A DNA stretch of 64,000 bases from Pseudomonas huaxiensis (GTDB taxonomy: Bacteria; Pseudomonadota; Gammaproteobacteria; Pseudomonadales; Pseudomonadaceae): positions 1 through 64,000 of the forward strand of contig NZ_QKVL01000027.1 of assembly GCF_003231275.1 (NCBI RefSeq). Direction: 5' to 3'. The translations under genes were made by a program, and so were the position numbers. This document shows positions 52,446 to 60,995 of the stretch, in pieces. The stretch's first letter is position 1, and each line of letters opens with the position of its first letter. The notes under the pieces were generated by a model. That model worked only from the letters and a program-made list of their open reading frames with translations. It was not told the origin of the DNA and made no database searches.

Positions 52446-53756
52446 TCAGCCCTTGGCCAGCAACAAATCTTCCTCGCTGCACAGACGCTCGCGGCCACTG
52501 AAGTACAGCGAGGTCAGCACGCCGACAAAGCCCATCACCGCGCAAAACGCCACGCACACCCACGGACTCCAGGGCATCAACGCGATCAGCATCAACGGCG
52601 TGGTACTGGCCCACAGCGCGTAGGCGACGTTGTAGGTGAACGAAATGCCGGATACCCGGATCCGCGCCGGGAACAATCCGACCATCACCGAAGGCACCAC
52701 CCCTACTACCCCGCAGCCAAGTCCGGCCAGAGCGTAGGCAATGCCGACCGTGTCCCAGCCGGCAACCAGACTGCCGTACAGCGCACCGATGCCCAGCGGC
52801 AGTAGCAGCGAATACAGCAGCAGCGCCCGCCAGGCGCCGATGCGATCCACCAGCAGGCCCGCCAGCACGCAGCCGATATTGAGGAAGACAATGCCCAGGC
52901 TGCTCAAGGCGAAGGTATGCCCGGCGGTCATGCCGAAGCGCTGCTGCATCACGGTCGGGGTGATCACCACCAGCACCACCACCGCCGAGGTCAATACGCA
53001 GGTCAGCAGCACCGCCGGAAGCAACGCCTGACGGTGCTCGCGCAATACCGCCCGCAGTGAAAACTCCTTCGGCCGGTCGCTGCTCTGGCGCGCCAGGGCG
53101 AGGAACACCGGCGTCTCGCTGAGCCAGCGGCGCAGCCACACACCGATCACCCCGAACACACCACCGAGCAGGAACGGATAACGCCAGGCGTAATCGAGGA
53201 TTTCCTGCGGGGTGAACATCTGCGCCAGCGCCGTGGCGGTCAGCGCGCCGAGCAGGTAGCCGAACGTCAAACCGGCCTGCAGGAAGCCCAAGGCATAACC
53301 GCGCCGGCCAGGCGGCGCGTGCTCGGCGACGAAGGTCCAGGCGCTGGGCACCTCACCGCCGACCGCCGCGCCCTGCAGGATCCGCAGCGCCAGCAGGATC
53401 AGCGGCGCGGCATAGCCGATATCGGCGTAGGTCGGCATCAGCCCGATCAGCAGGCAAGGCAATGCCATCATCAGAATGCTCAGGCTGAAGACTTTCTTGC
53501 GCCCGAGATGATCAGCGAAATGCGCCATGAGGATGCCGCCCAGCGGACGCGCCAGGTAGCCCGTGACGAAAATCCCGAAGCTCTGCAACAGCCGCAGCCA
53601 CTCGGGCATTTCCGGCGGAAAGAACAGCTGGCTGAGGGTCAGGGCGAAGAACACGAAGATGATGAAATCGTAGATTTCCAGCGCGCCGCCCAGCGCCGCC
53701 AGGCCGAGGGTCTTGTGGTCACCACGCGACAGGCGCGCGGAGTCGTTGGCAGTCAT
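52446..53756 (-). CDS. MFS transporter, metabolite:H+ symporter type
   Basis: A 436-residue, 12-helix inner-membrane protein of the MHS branch (proline/betaine, alpha-ketoglutarate, shikimate carriers). Signatures: EIYDFIIFVFFA in TM1, RPLGGILMAHFADHLGRKKVF in the TM2-3 loop (core HFADHLGRKKVF), GGEVPSAWTFVAEHAPPGRRG and the VPSVMVGLFPARIR segment in the second half. The substrate cannot be assigned. Start at 53756 gives a normal N-terminus; a longer frame has an unlikely basic start. Confidence 0.9.
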   Translation of the reverse strand: MTANDSARLSRGDHKTLGLAALGGALEIYDFIIFVFFALTLSQLFFPPEMPEWLRLLQSFGIFVTGYLARPLGGILMAHFADHLGRKKVFSLSILMMALPCLLIGLMPTYADIGYAAPLILLALRILQGAAVGGEVPSAWTFVAEHAPPGRRGYALGFLQAGLTFGYLLGALTATALAQMFTPQEILDYAWRYPFLLGGVFGVIGVWLRRWLSETPVFLALARQSSDRPKEFSLRAVLREHRQALLPAVLLTCVLTSAVVVLVVITPTVMQQRFGMTAGHTFALSSLGIVFLNIGCVLAGLLVDRIGAWRALLLYSLLLPLGIGALYGSLVAGWDTVGIAYALAGLGCGVVGVVPSVMVGLFPARIRVSGISFTYNVAYALWASTTPLMLIALMPWSPWVCVAFCAVMGFVGVLTSLYFSGRERLCSEEDLLLAKG

Positions 53757-53849
53757 AAGGGTTTCCGCAGGGATGAACGGGACCGCGCGCAGCCACGCGC
53801 GCCTGAACGAGCGCCAGAGCATAACAAAATGAGCCAGGACGCAGGCGTT

Positions 53850-54335
53850 TCAGGAGGGCCGGGAGAACACCGTCTGCCCCAGGCCCAGCCTTTGTCGGGA
53901 CGGGGCGTGCGGCGAGTTTTTGCCCTTGGGACTGGGCAACTGACCCAACAGCCGCGGAGTATCGATGATCGCCATGAACGCATGCAGCGTCTCATCGTCC
54001 GGAACCTTCGCCAGGCTGATGGTCACCGGCTGGCGCTGCCCCCTGGGCACGGCGGGCATCTTCAGGTGCTGCGACTCATAAAGCAGCGCATGCTGAATCT
54101 GCACATTGACCCGGCAGAAACGTTCCAGGTCGACCCCGGCATGGCTGGCCAGGTCGATATTGCCGATCAGCAGGTTGAACGGCAGCAGTGCGTTCTGCAC
54201 CAGGTGCCGCAGGTCTTCGAAGGACTGTACCGGTGCGATGCGGTAGTAGCCCATGCCGTTGAGCATCTTCTCCAGTTGCAGCAACTGCATGGGATGCGCG
54301 TCGGCCAACAGGATTCGCAAGGTTTTGTCAGCCAT
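53850..54335 (-). CDS. degenerate receiver (pseudo-response regulator)
   Basis: A 161-residue protein whose first 120 residues resemble a CheY-type receiver (LRILLADAHPMQLLQLEKMLNGMGY). At the phosphoacceptor position the text is LLIGNIDL, so the expected Asp is Asn59, and the acidic pair is reduced to Asp12 with Ala13. It probably cannot be phosphorylated normally and may work as a protein-binding module. No output domain is present; the tail is short, basic and Pro-rich. The 5' leader can form a hairpin just before the start codon. Confidence 0.65.
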   Translation of the reverse strand: MADKTLRILLADAHPMQLLQLEKMLNGMGYYRIAPVQSFEDLRHLVQNALLPFNLLIGNIDLASHAGVDLERFCRVNVQIQHALLYESQHLKMPAVPRGQRQPVTISLAKVPDDETLHAFMAIIDTPRLLGQLPSPKGKNSPHAPSRQRLGLGQTVFSRPS

Positions 54336-54386
54336 GGTGAATGACCAAGGTAATAGTTGTTGGGGAACACTCCTTGACCATTCACC
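54336..54386 (-). promoter_or_regulatory. inverted repeat in the 5' leader of the receiver gene
   Basis: GGTGAATGACCAAGG (54336-54350) and CCTTGACCATTCACC (54372-54386) pair except for two bases. The repeat starts directly at the start codon. In the mRNA the distal arm contains AAGGAG, so base-pairing could hide the ribosome site. Confidence 0.4.
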
Positions 54387-54614
54387 ACACCGACGAATCG
54401 GGCAGCAATTCCGTAGGAACTTTTACTGATAGTTGTCGGGAAACCGTCGGAAATCAAGCGAGCGTCAATATATTGTTGGGATGCCCGTTTTCGGGTCGCT
54501 CAGAGCGGCCGTGGATAATACCCAGCAAATGAAAATGGTTCTCACAAAGATTTAGCCATTTCAGCATAGTATTGCCCTCCCCTCGGACGGGCCATCGACG
54601 GCCAGCGCCGCGGG
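54387..54614. other. intergenic region between receiver gene and pvdR
   Basis: About 230 bp without a credible gene. Apart from short inverted repeats and the adjacent iron-starvation box I see no recognisable element. Confidence 0.6.
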
Positions 54615-54638
54615 TAAATTACAGCGTGCCCCTCTCGT
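54615..54638 (+). promoter_or_regulatory. PvdS iron-starvation box of pvdR-pvdT-opmQ
   Basis: TAAAT (54615-54619), exactly 16 nt, CGT (54636-54638): the consensus of promoters used by the ECF sigma factor PvdS. The transcript should start near 54645, about 60 nt before the pvdR ATG, which rules out a start codon upstream of this point. Confidence 0.85.
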
Positions 54639-54706
54639 TTATCTGGGAGCCTCCCGTACCGGTGTCAAATGCCGTGCGGGCCGAATCCCTCTGGCTGGAA
54701 CCCCGC

Positions 54707-55885
54707 ATGAGACGTCCTACTTTCAAACGCCGCCTGCTGATCTGTGCCCTGGGGCTGGTCAGCCTGGGTGCCCTGGTTGCCTGGAAAACACTGCCGGGCA
54801 ACGACCCGCTGAGTACCGTTGCGGTGACCCGTGGCGATATCGAAAGTAGCGTGACCGCGCTGGGCAATCTGCAACCGCGGCGCTATGTGGACGTCGGCGC
54901 CCAGGCGTCCGGGCAGATCCGCAAGCTGCATGTCGAGCCCGGCGACGAAGTGCAGGAAGGCCAATTGCTGGTGGAGATCGATCCGTCGACGCAGCAGGCC
55001 AGGCTCGATGCAGGCCGCTATTCCATCGACAACCTCAAGGCGCAGTTGGCCGAACAGCAAGCCCAATACAAGCTCGCCGAGCAGCAGTACAAACGCCAGC
55101 AAAGCCTCGCCGCCGGGGGCGCCACCCGCGAGGAAGACGTACAGACCGCCCAGGCACAGCTCAGGGTGACCCAGGCGCGCATCGACATGTTCCGCGCGCA
55201 AATCCTTCAAGCCCAGGCGAGCCTTCGCAGTGACGAAGCTGAACTCGGCTACACCCGCATCTACGCACCAATGTCCGGCACCGTGGTCGCGGTGGACGCC
55301 CGGGAAGGCCAGACCCTCAACGCCCAGCAGCAGACGCCGTTGATCCTGCGCATCGCCAAGCTGTCGCCGATGACGGTCTGGGCCGAAGTTTCGGAAGCGG
55401 ATATCGGTCACGTCAAACCCGGCATGACCGCCTACTTCACCACCCTCAGCGGCGGCAAACGGCGCTGGAACAGCACCGTGCGACAGATTCTGCCGATTCC
55501 GCCCAAGCCGCTGGATACTTCGTCACAGAGCAGTGGCGGCGGCAGTGGCTCGCGCAGCGCAAGTGGCAGCAGCGGCAAAGTGGTGCTCTATACCGTGCTG
55601 CTGGACGTCGACAACCCGGACCACAGCCTGATGGCAGAAATGACCGCCCAGGTGTTCTTCGTCGCCGGCCAGGCACAAAACGTACTGACCGCGCCCGTCG
55701 CGGCGCTGGAAGACGACGGCGACAAGGCCGACCAGCGCCTGGTCCAGGTGGTGAACCGCGATGGCAAGATCGAGCAGCGTCATGTGCGCACCGGCCTGAG
55801 CGACCGCCTGCGGGTGCAGATCCTTGACGGCCTGGCCGAAGGCGACCACCTGCTGATCGGCGCCCCCATCGCCAGCGGGGGTTGA
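54707..55885 (+). CDS. pvdR: periplasmic adaptor of the pyoverdine exporter
   Basis: A 392-residue MacA-type membrane fusion protein: N-terminal anchor (RRLLICALGLVSLGALVAW), barrel-sandwich (GQIRKLHVEPGDEVQEGQLLVEID), long alpha-hairpin (residues about 105-185), beta-barrel and membrane-proximal domain. A Ser/Gly-rich insertion (SSGGGSGSRSASGSSG) occurs around residue 275. The start at 54707 gives the usual length and lies after the PvdS box. It is identified as PvdR by the downstream pvdT, opmQ and convergent pvdP. It exports or recycles pyoverdine. Confidence 0.9.
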   Translation: MRRPTFKRRLLICALGLVSLGALVAWKTLPGNDPLSTVAVTRGDIESSVTALGNLQPRRYVDVGAQASGQIRKLHVEPGDEVQEGQLLVEIDPSTQQARLDAGRYSIDNLKAQLAEQQAQYKLAEQQYKRQQSLAAGGATREEDVQTAQAQLRVTQARIDMFRAQILQAQASLRSDEAELGYTRIYAPMSGTVVAVDAREGQTLNAQQQTPLILRIAKLSPMTVWAEVSEADIGHVKPGMTAYFTTLSGGKRRWNSTVRQILPIPPKPLDTSSQSSGGGSGSRSASGSSGKVVLYTVLLDVDNPDHSLMAEMTAQVFFVAGQAQNVLTAPVAALEDDGDKADQRLVQVVNRDGKIEQRHVRTGLSDRLRVQILDGLAEGDHLLIGAPIASGG

Positions 55886-57850
55886 ATGAGCACGCCTCTG
55901 ATCGAACTGCGGGACATCCGCAAGTCCTACGGCGGTATCGACACGCCCAAGGTGGAAGTGGTTCGCGGCGTGAGCCTGGCCATCCATCCCGGTGAGTTCG
56001 TCGCCATCGTCGGCGCCTCCGGCTCCGGCAAATCGACGCTGATGAATATCCTTGGCTGCCTCGACCGCCCCACCAGCGGCGAATACTTCTTCGCCGGCAA
56101 GGACGTCGCCGACCTGGACAGCGACGAACTGGCCTGGCTGCGCCGCGAGGCGTTCGGCTTCGTCTTCCAGGGCTATCACCTGATCACCTCGGGCTCGGCC
56201 CAGGAAAACGTCGAGATGCCGGCAATCTATGCCGGTACGCCCGCCGCCGAGCGCCACGCCCGCGCCGCTGCCCTGCTCGACCGCCTCGGCCTCGGCGACC
56301 GCACCGGCAACCGCCCACACCAGCTCTCCGGTGGCCAACAGCAACGGGTGTCGATCGCCCGTGCGCTGATGAACGGCGGTCACATCATTCTTGCCGACGA
56401 ACCCACCGGCGCCCTCGACAGCAAGAGCGGCGCCGAGGTCATGGCGCTGCTAGACGAGCTGGCCAGCCAGGGCCACGTGATCATCCTGATTACCCATGAC
56501 CGCGAGGTCGCCGCCCGGGCCCAGCGGGTCATCGAGATTCGCGACGGTCTGGTCATCAGTGACTCGGCCAACGAGCAGCCCGAACGGCAGCCGGCCAAAG
56601 CCGGCCCGAAAGCCGAGGAACTGCGCCAGTACCTCGACCACGGCTCGACCCAGACCGGCGCCTGGAAAGGCGAACTGGTGGAAGCCCTGCAGGCCGCCTG
56701 GCGGGTCATGTGGATCAATCGCTTCCGCACCGCGCTGACCCTGCTCGGCATCGTGATCGGCGTGGCGTCGGTGGTAGTAATGCTGGCCGTCGGTGAAGGC
56801 AGCAAACGCCAGGTGGTGGCGCAGATGGCCGCCTTCGGCTCGAACATTCTTTACCTCAGCGGCAAGTCGGCGAGCATGCACGAGCCCGCCGGGATCATCA
56901 CCCTCGACGATGTCGAGGCGGTCGGCGGGCTGCCGCAGGTGAAAAAGATCATGCCGGTGATCGGCAACCAGTTGATGGTGCGCTACGCCAACAACAGTCA
57001 GAAGTTCTACGTCGGCGGCAACAACACCTGGTTCTCGGAAATCTTCAACTGGCCGGTGGTCGAGGGCAGTTTCTTCACCGAGTCCGACGAGCTGAGCGCG
57101 GCCTCGGTGGCGGTGATCGGGCAGAAGGTCAAAGAGAAACTGTTCGCTGAACGCAGCCCCATCGGCCAGTACATCCTGATTGGCAACGTGCCGTTCCAGG
57201 TGCTCGGCGTGCTCGCCGGCAAGGGCTCCAGTTCCGGCGACCAGGACAGCGATGGGCGCATCGTGGTGCCCTACTCGGCCGCCGCCATCCGCCTGTTCGG
57301 CAGCCGCGACCCTGAATACGTGACCATCGCCGCTGCCGATTCGGCCCGGGTCAAGGAAACCGAAGCCGCCATCGACCAACTGATGCGCAAGCTGCACCGC
57401 GGCAAGCACGACTACGAACTGACCAACTACGCGGCACTGATCCAGGCCGAGGCCCGCACGCAGAACACCCTGTCGCTGATGCTCGGCGCGATCGCGGCGA
57501 TTTCCCTGCTGGTGGGCGGCATCGGGGTGATGAACATCATGCTGATGACCGTGCGCGAGCGGACCCGCGAGATCGGCATCCGCATGGCCACCGGCGCCCG
57601 CCAGCGCGACATCCTGCGCCAGTTCCTGACCGAGGCGGTGATGCTGTCGATGGTCGGCGGCGTCACCGGCATCGCCGTGGCCATGCTGATCGGCGGCGGC
57701 CTGATGCTGGCCGACATTGCCGTGGCGTTTTCCCTCGGTGCCGTGCTCGGTGCCTTCACCTGCGCCGTCATCACCGGCGTGGTGTTCGGCTTCATGCCGG
57801 CACGCAAAGCGGCCCGGCTCGATCCGGTCAAAGCCCTGACAAGCGAATAA
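55886..57850 (+). CDS. pvdT: ABC transporter, fused ATPase/permease, of the pyoverdine exporter
   Basis: A 654-residue MacB-type protein. N-terminal ATPase with Walker A GASGSGKST (about 43-51), signature LSGGQQQRV and Walker B ILADEPTGALD; one TM after residue 275, a large periplasmic domain, then three TMs (about 525-650) ending in GFMPARKAARLDPVKAL. It drives efflux of pyoverdine through PvdR and OpmQ. It starts immediately after the pvdR stop (TGAATG). Confidence 0.93.
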   Translation: MSTPLIELRDIRKSYGGIDTPKVEVVRGVSLAIHPGEFVAIVGASGSGKSTLMNILGCLDRPTSGEYFFAGKDVADLDSDELAWLRREAFGFVFQGYHLITSGSAQENVEMPAIYAGTPAAERHARAAALLDRLGLGDRTGNRPHQLSGGQQQRVSIARALMNGGHIILADEPTGALDSKSGAEVMALLDELASQGHVIILITHDREVAARAQRVIEIRDGLVISDSANEQPERQPAKAGPKAEELRQYLDHGSTQTGAWKGELVEALQAAWRVMWINRFRTALTLLGIVIGVASVVVMLAVGEGSKRQVVAQMAAFGSNILYLSGKSASMHEPAGIITLDDVEAVGGLPQVKKIMPVIGNQLMVRYANNSQKFYVGGNNTWFSEIFNWPVVEGSFFTESDELSAASVAVIGQKVKEKLFAERSPIGQYILIGNVPFQVLGVLAGKGSSSGDQDSDGRIVVPYSAAAIRLFGSRDPEYVTIAAADSARVKETEAAIDQLMRKLHRGKHDYELTNYAALIQAEARTQNTLSLMLGAIAAISLLVGGIGVMNIMLMTVRERTREIGIRMATGARQRDILRQFLTEAVMLSMVGGVTGIAVAMLIGGGLMLADIAVAFSLGAVLGAFTCAVITGVVFGFMPARKAARLDPVKALTSE

Positions 57851-57853
57851 TCG

Positions 57854-59260
57854 ATGACATTGCCCAGCCGTCTCAGCCTCCTGTCCCTGTGCGTATTGCT
57901 CGGTGCCTGCGCCAACAGCGCCCCCGACGCCGCTCCGCCAGCGGCCCCCGAACACTGGCAAGGCCAGCATGACCCGGCCACGTCGATTGCCGACGGGCCG
58001 TGGTGGCAGGCCTTCGCCAGCCCGCAACTGAACGCCTTGATCGAGCAGGCGCGCGGCAACAGCTTCGACCTCGCCGCGGCCGTGGCGCGAATCCGCCAGG
58101 CCCAGGCCAGTGCGGTCATCGCCGGCGCGCCGCTGCTGCCGGAGGTGAAGTTCGGCCTTAACGCCAGCCGCGAGCGACTGCTGCGCGGCAGCGGCTACAA
58201 CGGCATTGATGCGACCAGCAGCGAACGCACCTACACCGCCTTCAGCACCGGACTCAGCGCCAGTTACGAAATAGACTTTTGGGGCGGCAAGGCTGCGGCC
58301 CTCGACAGTGCGCTGCGCAGCCTCGATGCCAGCCGCTTCGACCGCCAGACCGTGGAACTGACGCTGTTCAGCGGCGTGGCCAGCAGCTACCTGCAAAGCC
58401 TCGCGCTGGCCGAACAAGTGCGTATCGCCCGCCTGAACCTGAGCAATGCCCGCGACGTCTTGCAAGTGGTGCAGACCCGTCACGACGCAGGTTCCGCGAC
58501 CGCCCTGGAACTGGCGCAACAGCGCAGCCTGGTCGCGGCGCAAGAGCGCCAGGTGCCGCAGCTCGAACAACAACTGCAGGACACCCGCATCACCCTGGCG
58601 ACCTTGCTGGGCGAACCGGTTCAAGCGCTGCCGCTGACCGGCGAAGACTTCGCCGCGATCAACTGGCCGCGCATCGGCACCGGCGTGCCCAGCGACCTGC
58701 TCAGCCGCCGCCCGGACATCGCCGCCGCCGAAGCACGGCTGGCGGCGGCCGAGGCCAATGTACAAGTGGCCCGCGCCGCGATGCTGCCGAGCCTGACCTT
58801 GGGCGCCAACCTCGCGTCCGGTTCGCAGGTCTTCGACCGCTTGTTGCGCAGCCCCTACTACAACCTGACGGCTGGACTGGCGGCGCCGATTTTCGACAGC
58901 GGCCGGCTCAAGGCCGAACGCGACCGGGCCCGCGCCGAGCAGGAAGAACTGCTCCAGCGTTATCACGCCAGCATCGTTTCCGGCTTCGGTGATGTGGAGA
59001 AGGCGCTGAACAGCATTGGCGGGGTCGATCGCCAGCGGCAGTGGCAGGACGAAGAAGTGCGTCAGGCACGCACCGCCTTCGAACTGGCGGAACGGCGCTA
59101 TCGGGCCGGGGCGGAAACGCTGCTGACGGTGCTGGAAACCCAGCGCACCCTCTACCAGGCCCAGGACCAGCAGGTGCAATTGCGCCTGGCGCGGGTGCAG
59201 GGCAGCGTGGCGCTGTACAAGGCGTTGGGGGGTGGGTGGCAGGTGACGGAGGTTCGCTGA
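57854..59260 (+). CDS. opmQ: outer-membrane factor of the pyoverdine exporter
   Basis: A 468-residue NodT-type TolC relative with lipobox LGAC (Cys19). Repeated OEP halves are visible: AAVARIRQAQASAVIAGAPLLPEV and AEARLAAAEANVQVARAAMLPSLTL (cores), plus VLEVQTR-type helices. It forms the outer-membrane channel of PvdRT-OpmQ. It starts 3 nt after the pvdT stop and is convergent with pvdP. Confidence 0.9.
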   Translation: MTLPSRLSLLSLCVLLGACANSAPDAAPPAAPEHWQGQHDPATSIADGPWWQAFASPQLNALIEQARGNSFDLAAAVARIRQAQASAVIAGAPLLPEVKFGLNASRERLLRGSGYNGIDATSSERTYTAFSTGLSASYEIDFWGGKAAALDSALRSLDASRFDRQTVELTLFSGVASSYLQSLALAEQVRIARLNLSNARDVLQVVQTRHDAGSATALELAQQRSLVAAQERQVPQLEQQLQDTRITLATLLGEPVQALPLTGEDFAAINWPRIGTGVPSDLLSRRPDIAAAEARLAAAEANVQVARAAMLPSLTLGANLASGSQVFDRLLRSPYYNLTAGLAAPIFDSGRLKAERDRARAEQEELLQRYHASIVSGFGDVEKALNSIGGVDRQRQWQDEEVRQARTAFELAERRYRAGAETLLTVLETQRTLYQAQDQQVQLRLARVQGSVALYKALGGGWQVTEVR

Positions 59261-59271
59261 GCTAGAAAGGG

Positions 59272-59289
59272 GGGACCGCTCGCGGTCCC
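59272..59289. terminator. small hairpin between opmQ and pvdP
   Basis: GGGACCG-CTCG-CGGTCCC (7-bp stem, CUCG tetraloop) lies 11 bp after the opmQ stop and directly before the pvdP stop. T-rich flanks are weak. Confidence 0.55.
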
Positions 59290-60912
59290 TTACGAAGCAA
59301 TCCCTTTCATCGACAAATGCCGCGCATACCACGGCCGTTGCGGCACGCGCTTGAACAGCGGCTTGAGCTTGTCTTCCTCGGCAAAGATGAGGCGCAACGC
59401 CAGCTTCATCGTCTCGATATCCATCTCCACCGACTTGCCCGGGAACATGCCCGGCGTGGTGCTGCAGCCATGGGTGGTCGGCCCCAGCCACGGATCCTCG
59501 ACTTCGTTCCAGCGCCCCGGCGCGAACCATTCCACGCCATTGACCTGAAGGCGCCGAACCTGGCCCGGGTTATGCCGTTCCTGGGCGCGGAACCAGTCGT
59601 CGATGCGGTCGTCGATCCAGCCATGAAAGCCCCAGAACACCGGGTTCACATGGGATGAAAACGGATCGCCGAGGAAGTCGTTGCTGGCGCCATACCAGCG
59701 GGCGGCAAAGTCCGACGGATTGCGGGCGAACGGCACCGGCGCGCCATTGGACGGGTCACGCGGGACTGACGCCCAGCACATGTGCAGCCAGTCGTGCAGG
59801 TTCATTTCCAGTTCCGAACCCAGCTCGCCGAGGGTCATGCGCGACAGGTACAGCGGGTCCTGGTATTGCGATTCCCAGACCTGGAAGTTGCTGCAGAAAG
59901 TCTCCTGCGCCTTGATCGCCGCCACCCACTGGGTGTATTCGCTGTCCCCCGAGGCCAGCCAGGTCGGCGGTACGCTGTAGCCATCGTGGTTGTCGAAGTA
60001 GCGGGCGAAACCGTGGCGATCGAACTCGACGCTGGGCTGCGGCAAAGGGAAATGGGTCCAGGACGGCAATGCCTGGAAGGTGCGTGCGGTGTTGAGCATG
60101 TGCCGGTGCATGAACAGGAAGTCCACCCCGGAACCGTTGCGGTGCTTGCGTGGCCCGCGGGCATCACGCTCGTTGTCCCGCGGCCCGGGCTGCCAACCGA
60201 GGCCGCGCAGGGCACCATGCTGCTCTTCGGAGAGCCTGTGCCATTTGTCCCGGGTTGAATGCCAAAGCTGGTGGAACAACCGGTGCTCGGCGCCGATCAG
60301 CCAGTCGCGTAATTCAGGGGTGTAGGCAATGCGCTCGCGCGCTTCGGGAAACATCCGCTTAACGGCGACGAAATGGCTGTCTTGCAGAGGCAATGCCATC
60401 GACCGGTCGAGGCGCTGCAGGTTACCGCTGAGGGTTCCGCTTCCGGCATTGCCGAAACTGCCCCAAACCTCGTCCAGTGTGGCAATGCACTCGAAACCTG
60501 GCCCACCCTGGTTGCTCAGCAGCCGCCAGCGCACTTGCTTGCTGGAAGCGCCGACCAGATCGCCCAGCACCCGATAGGCCACCGGACCGGGTTGTTCCAG
60601 CCGCTCACCGGTATCCAGCACACCGCGTAGGCCACGGCCTTTGGCGGCGATATCCAGGTACAACTGCGCGCCTTCGCGCGATAGCCCCGGCAAGCCGCCA
60701 TCGACGCCGGTGAAGCGGATATCCCAGACACCCCGCAGTTGATTGGCCAGTTGCTGACCGGCGATATCCGCCAGTTCGACGCTGGCTTCGCCTGGGGTGA
60801 CAATGTCGTCCTCGGGGTCATGGGTCAGCTTGCGATGGCCGTAGTAGACCGCCGGCACCGCCGCGCTGGTCAACGCCAGACCTGCTATGAATCCCCGTCG
60901 AGATATCGTCAT
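59290..60912 (-). CDS. pvdP: tyrosinase of pyoverdine maturation
   Basis: A 540-residue Tat-exported copper enzyme. The Tat motif SRRGFIAG is at residues 4-11. The di-copper His residues fit: EHRLFHQLWHSTRDKWH and FLFMHRHML (CuA side), LEMNLHDWLHMCW and NPVFWGFHGWIDD (CuB side), with a C-terminal placeholder-like Tyr region. PvdP oxidises ferribactin to form the pyoverdine chromophore in the periplasm. Length matches PvdP (about 544). The start at 60912 sets the Tat signal at the N-terminus. An exact PvdS box lies upstream. Confidence 0.93.
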   Translation of the reverse strand: MTISRRGFIAGLALTSAAVPAVYYGHRKLTHDPEDDIVTPGEASVELADIAGQQLANQLRGVWDIRFTGVDGGLPGLSREGAQLYLDIAAKGRGLRGVLDTGERLEQPGPVAYRVLGDLVGASSKQVRWRLLSNQGGPGFECIATLDEVWGSFGNAGSGTLSGNLQRLDRSMALPLQDSHFVAVKRMFPEARERIAYTPELRDWLIGAEHRLFHQLWHSTRDKWHRLSEEQHGALRGLGWQPGPRDNERDARGPRKHRNGSGVDFLFMHRHMLNTARTFQALPSWTHFPLPQPSVEFDRHGFARYFDNHDGYSVPPTWLASGDSEYTQWVAAIKAQETFCSNFQVWESQYQDPLYLSRMTLGELGSELEMNLHDWLHMCWASVPRDPSNGAPVPFARNPSDFAARWYGASNDFLGDPFSSHVNPVFWGFHGWIDDRIDDWFRAQERHNPGQVRRLQVNGVEWFAPGRWNEVEDPWLGPTTHGCSTTPGMFPGKSVEMDIETMKLALRLIFAEEDKLKPLFKRVPQRPWYARHLSMKGIAS

Positions 60913-60957
60913 TGCCCACCCGTGCCAGCCATGGAAACCACTTATGTCCAAGCTAGA

Positions 60958-60981
60958 ACGTTGAATTGGGTGGGAAATTTA
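60958..60981 (-). promoter_or_regulatory. PvdS iron-starvation box of pvdP
   Basis: On the minus strand TAAAT (60981-60977), 16 nt, CGT (60960-60958). The start codon is 45 nt further on. This second exact copy of TAAAT-N16-CGT supports common control with pvdR-pvdT-opmQ. Confidence 0.85.
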
Positions 60982-60995
60982 GGGGTTATTGCAGG

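Noticed and set aside
54572..54706. Upstream start for pvdR
   Set aside because: It would lie before the PvdS box and the expected transcript start, and it lacks the usual N-terminus.
56450..59530. Very long minus-strand frame opposite pvdT-opmQ
   Set aside because: The plus strand encodes two fully recognisable transporter parts; the opposite frame has His/Gly/Ala/Arg-rich shadow composition.
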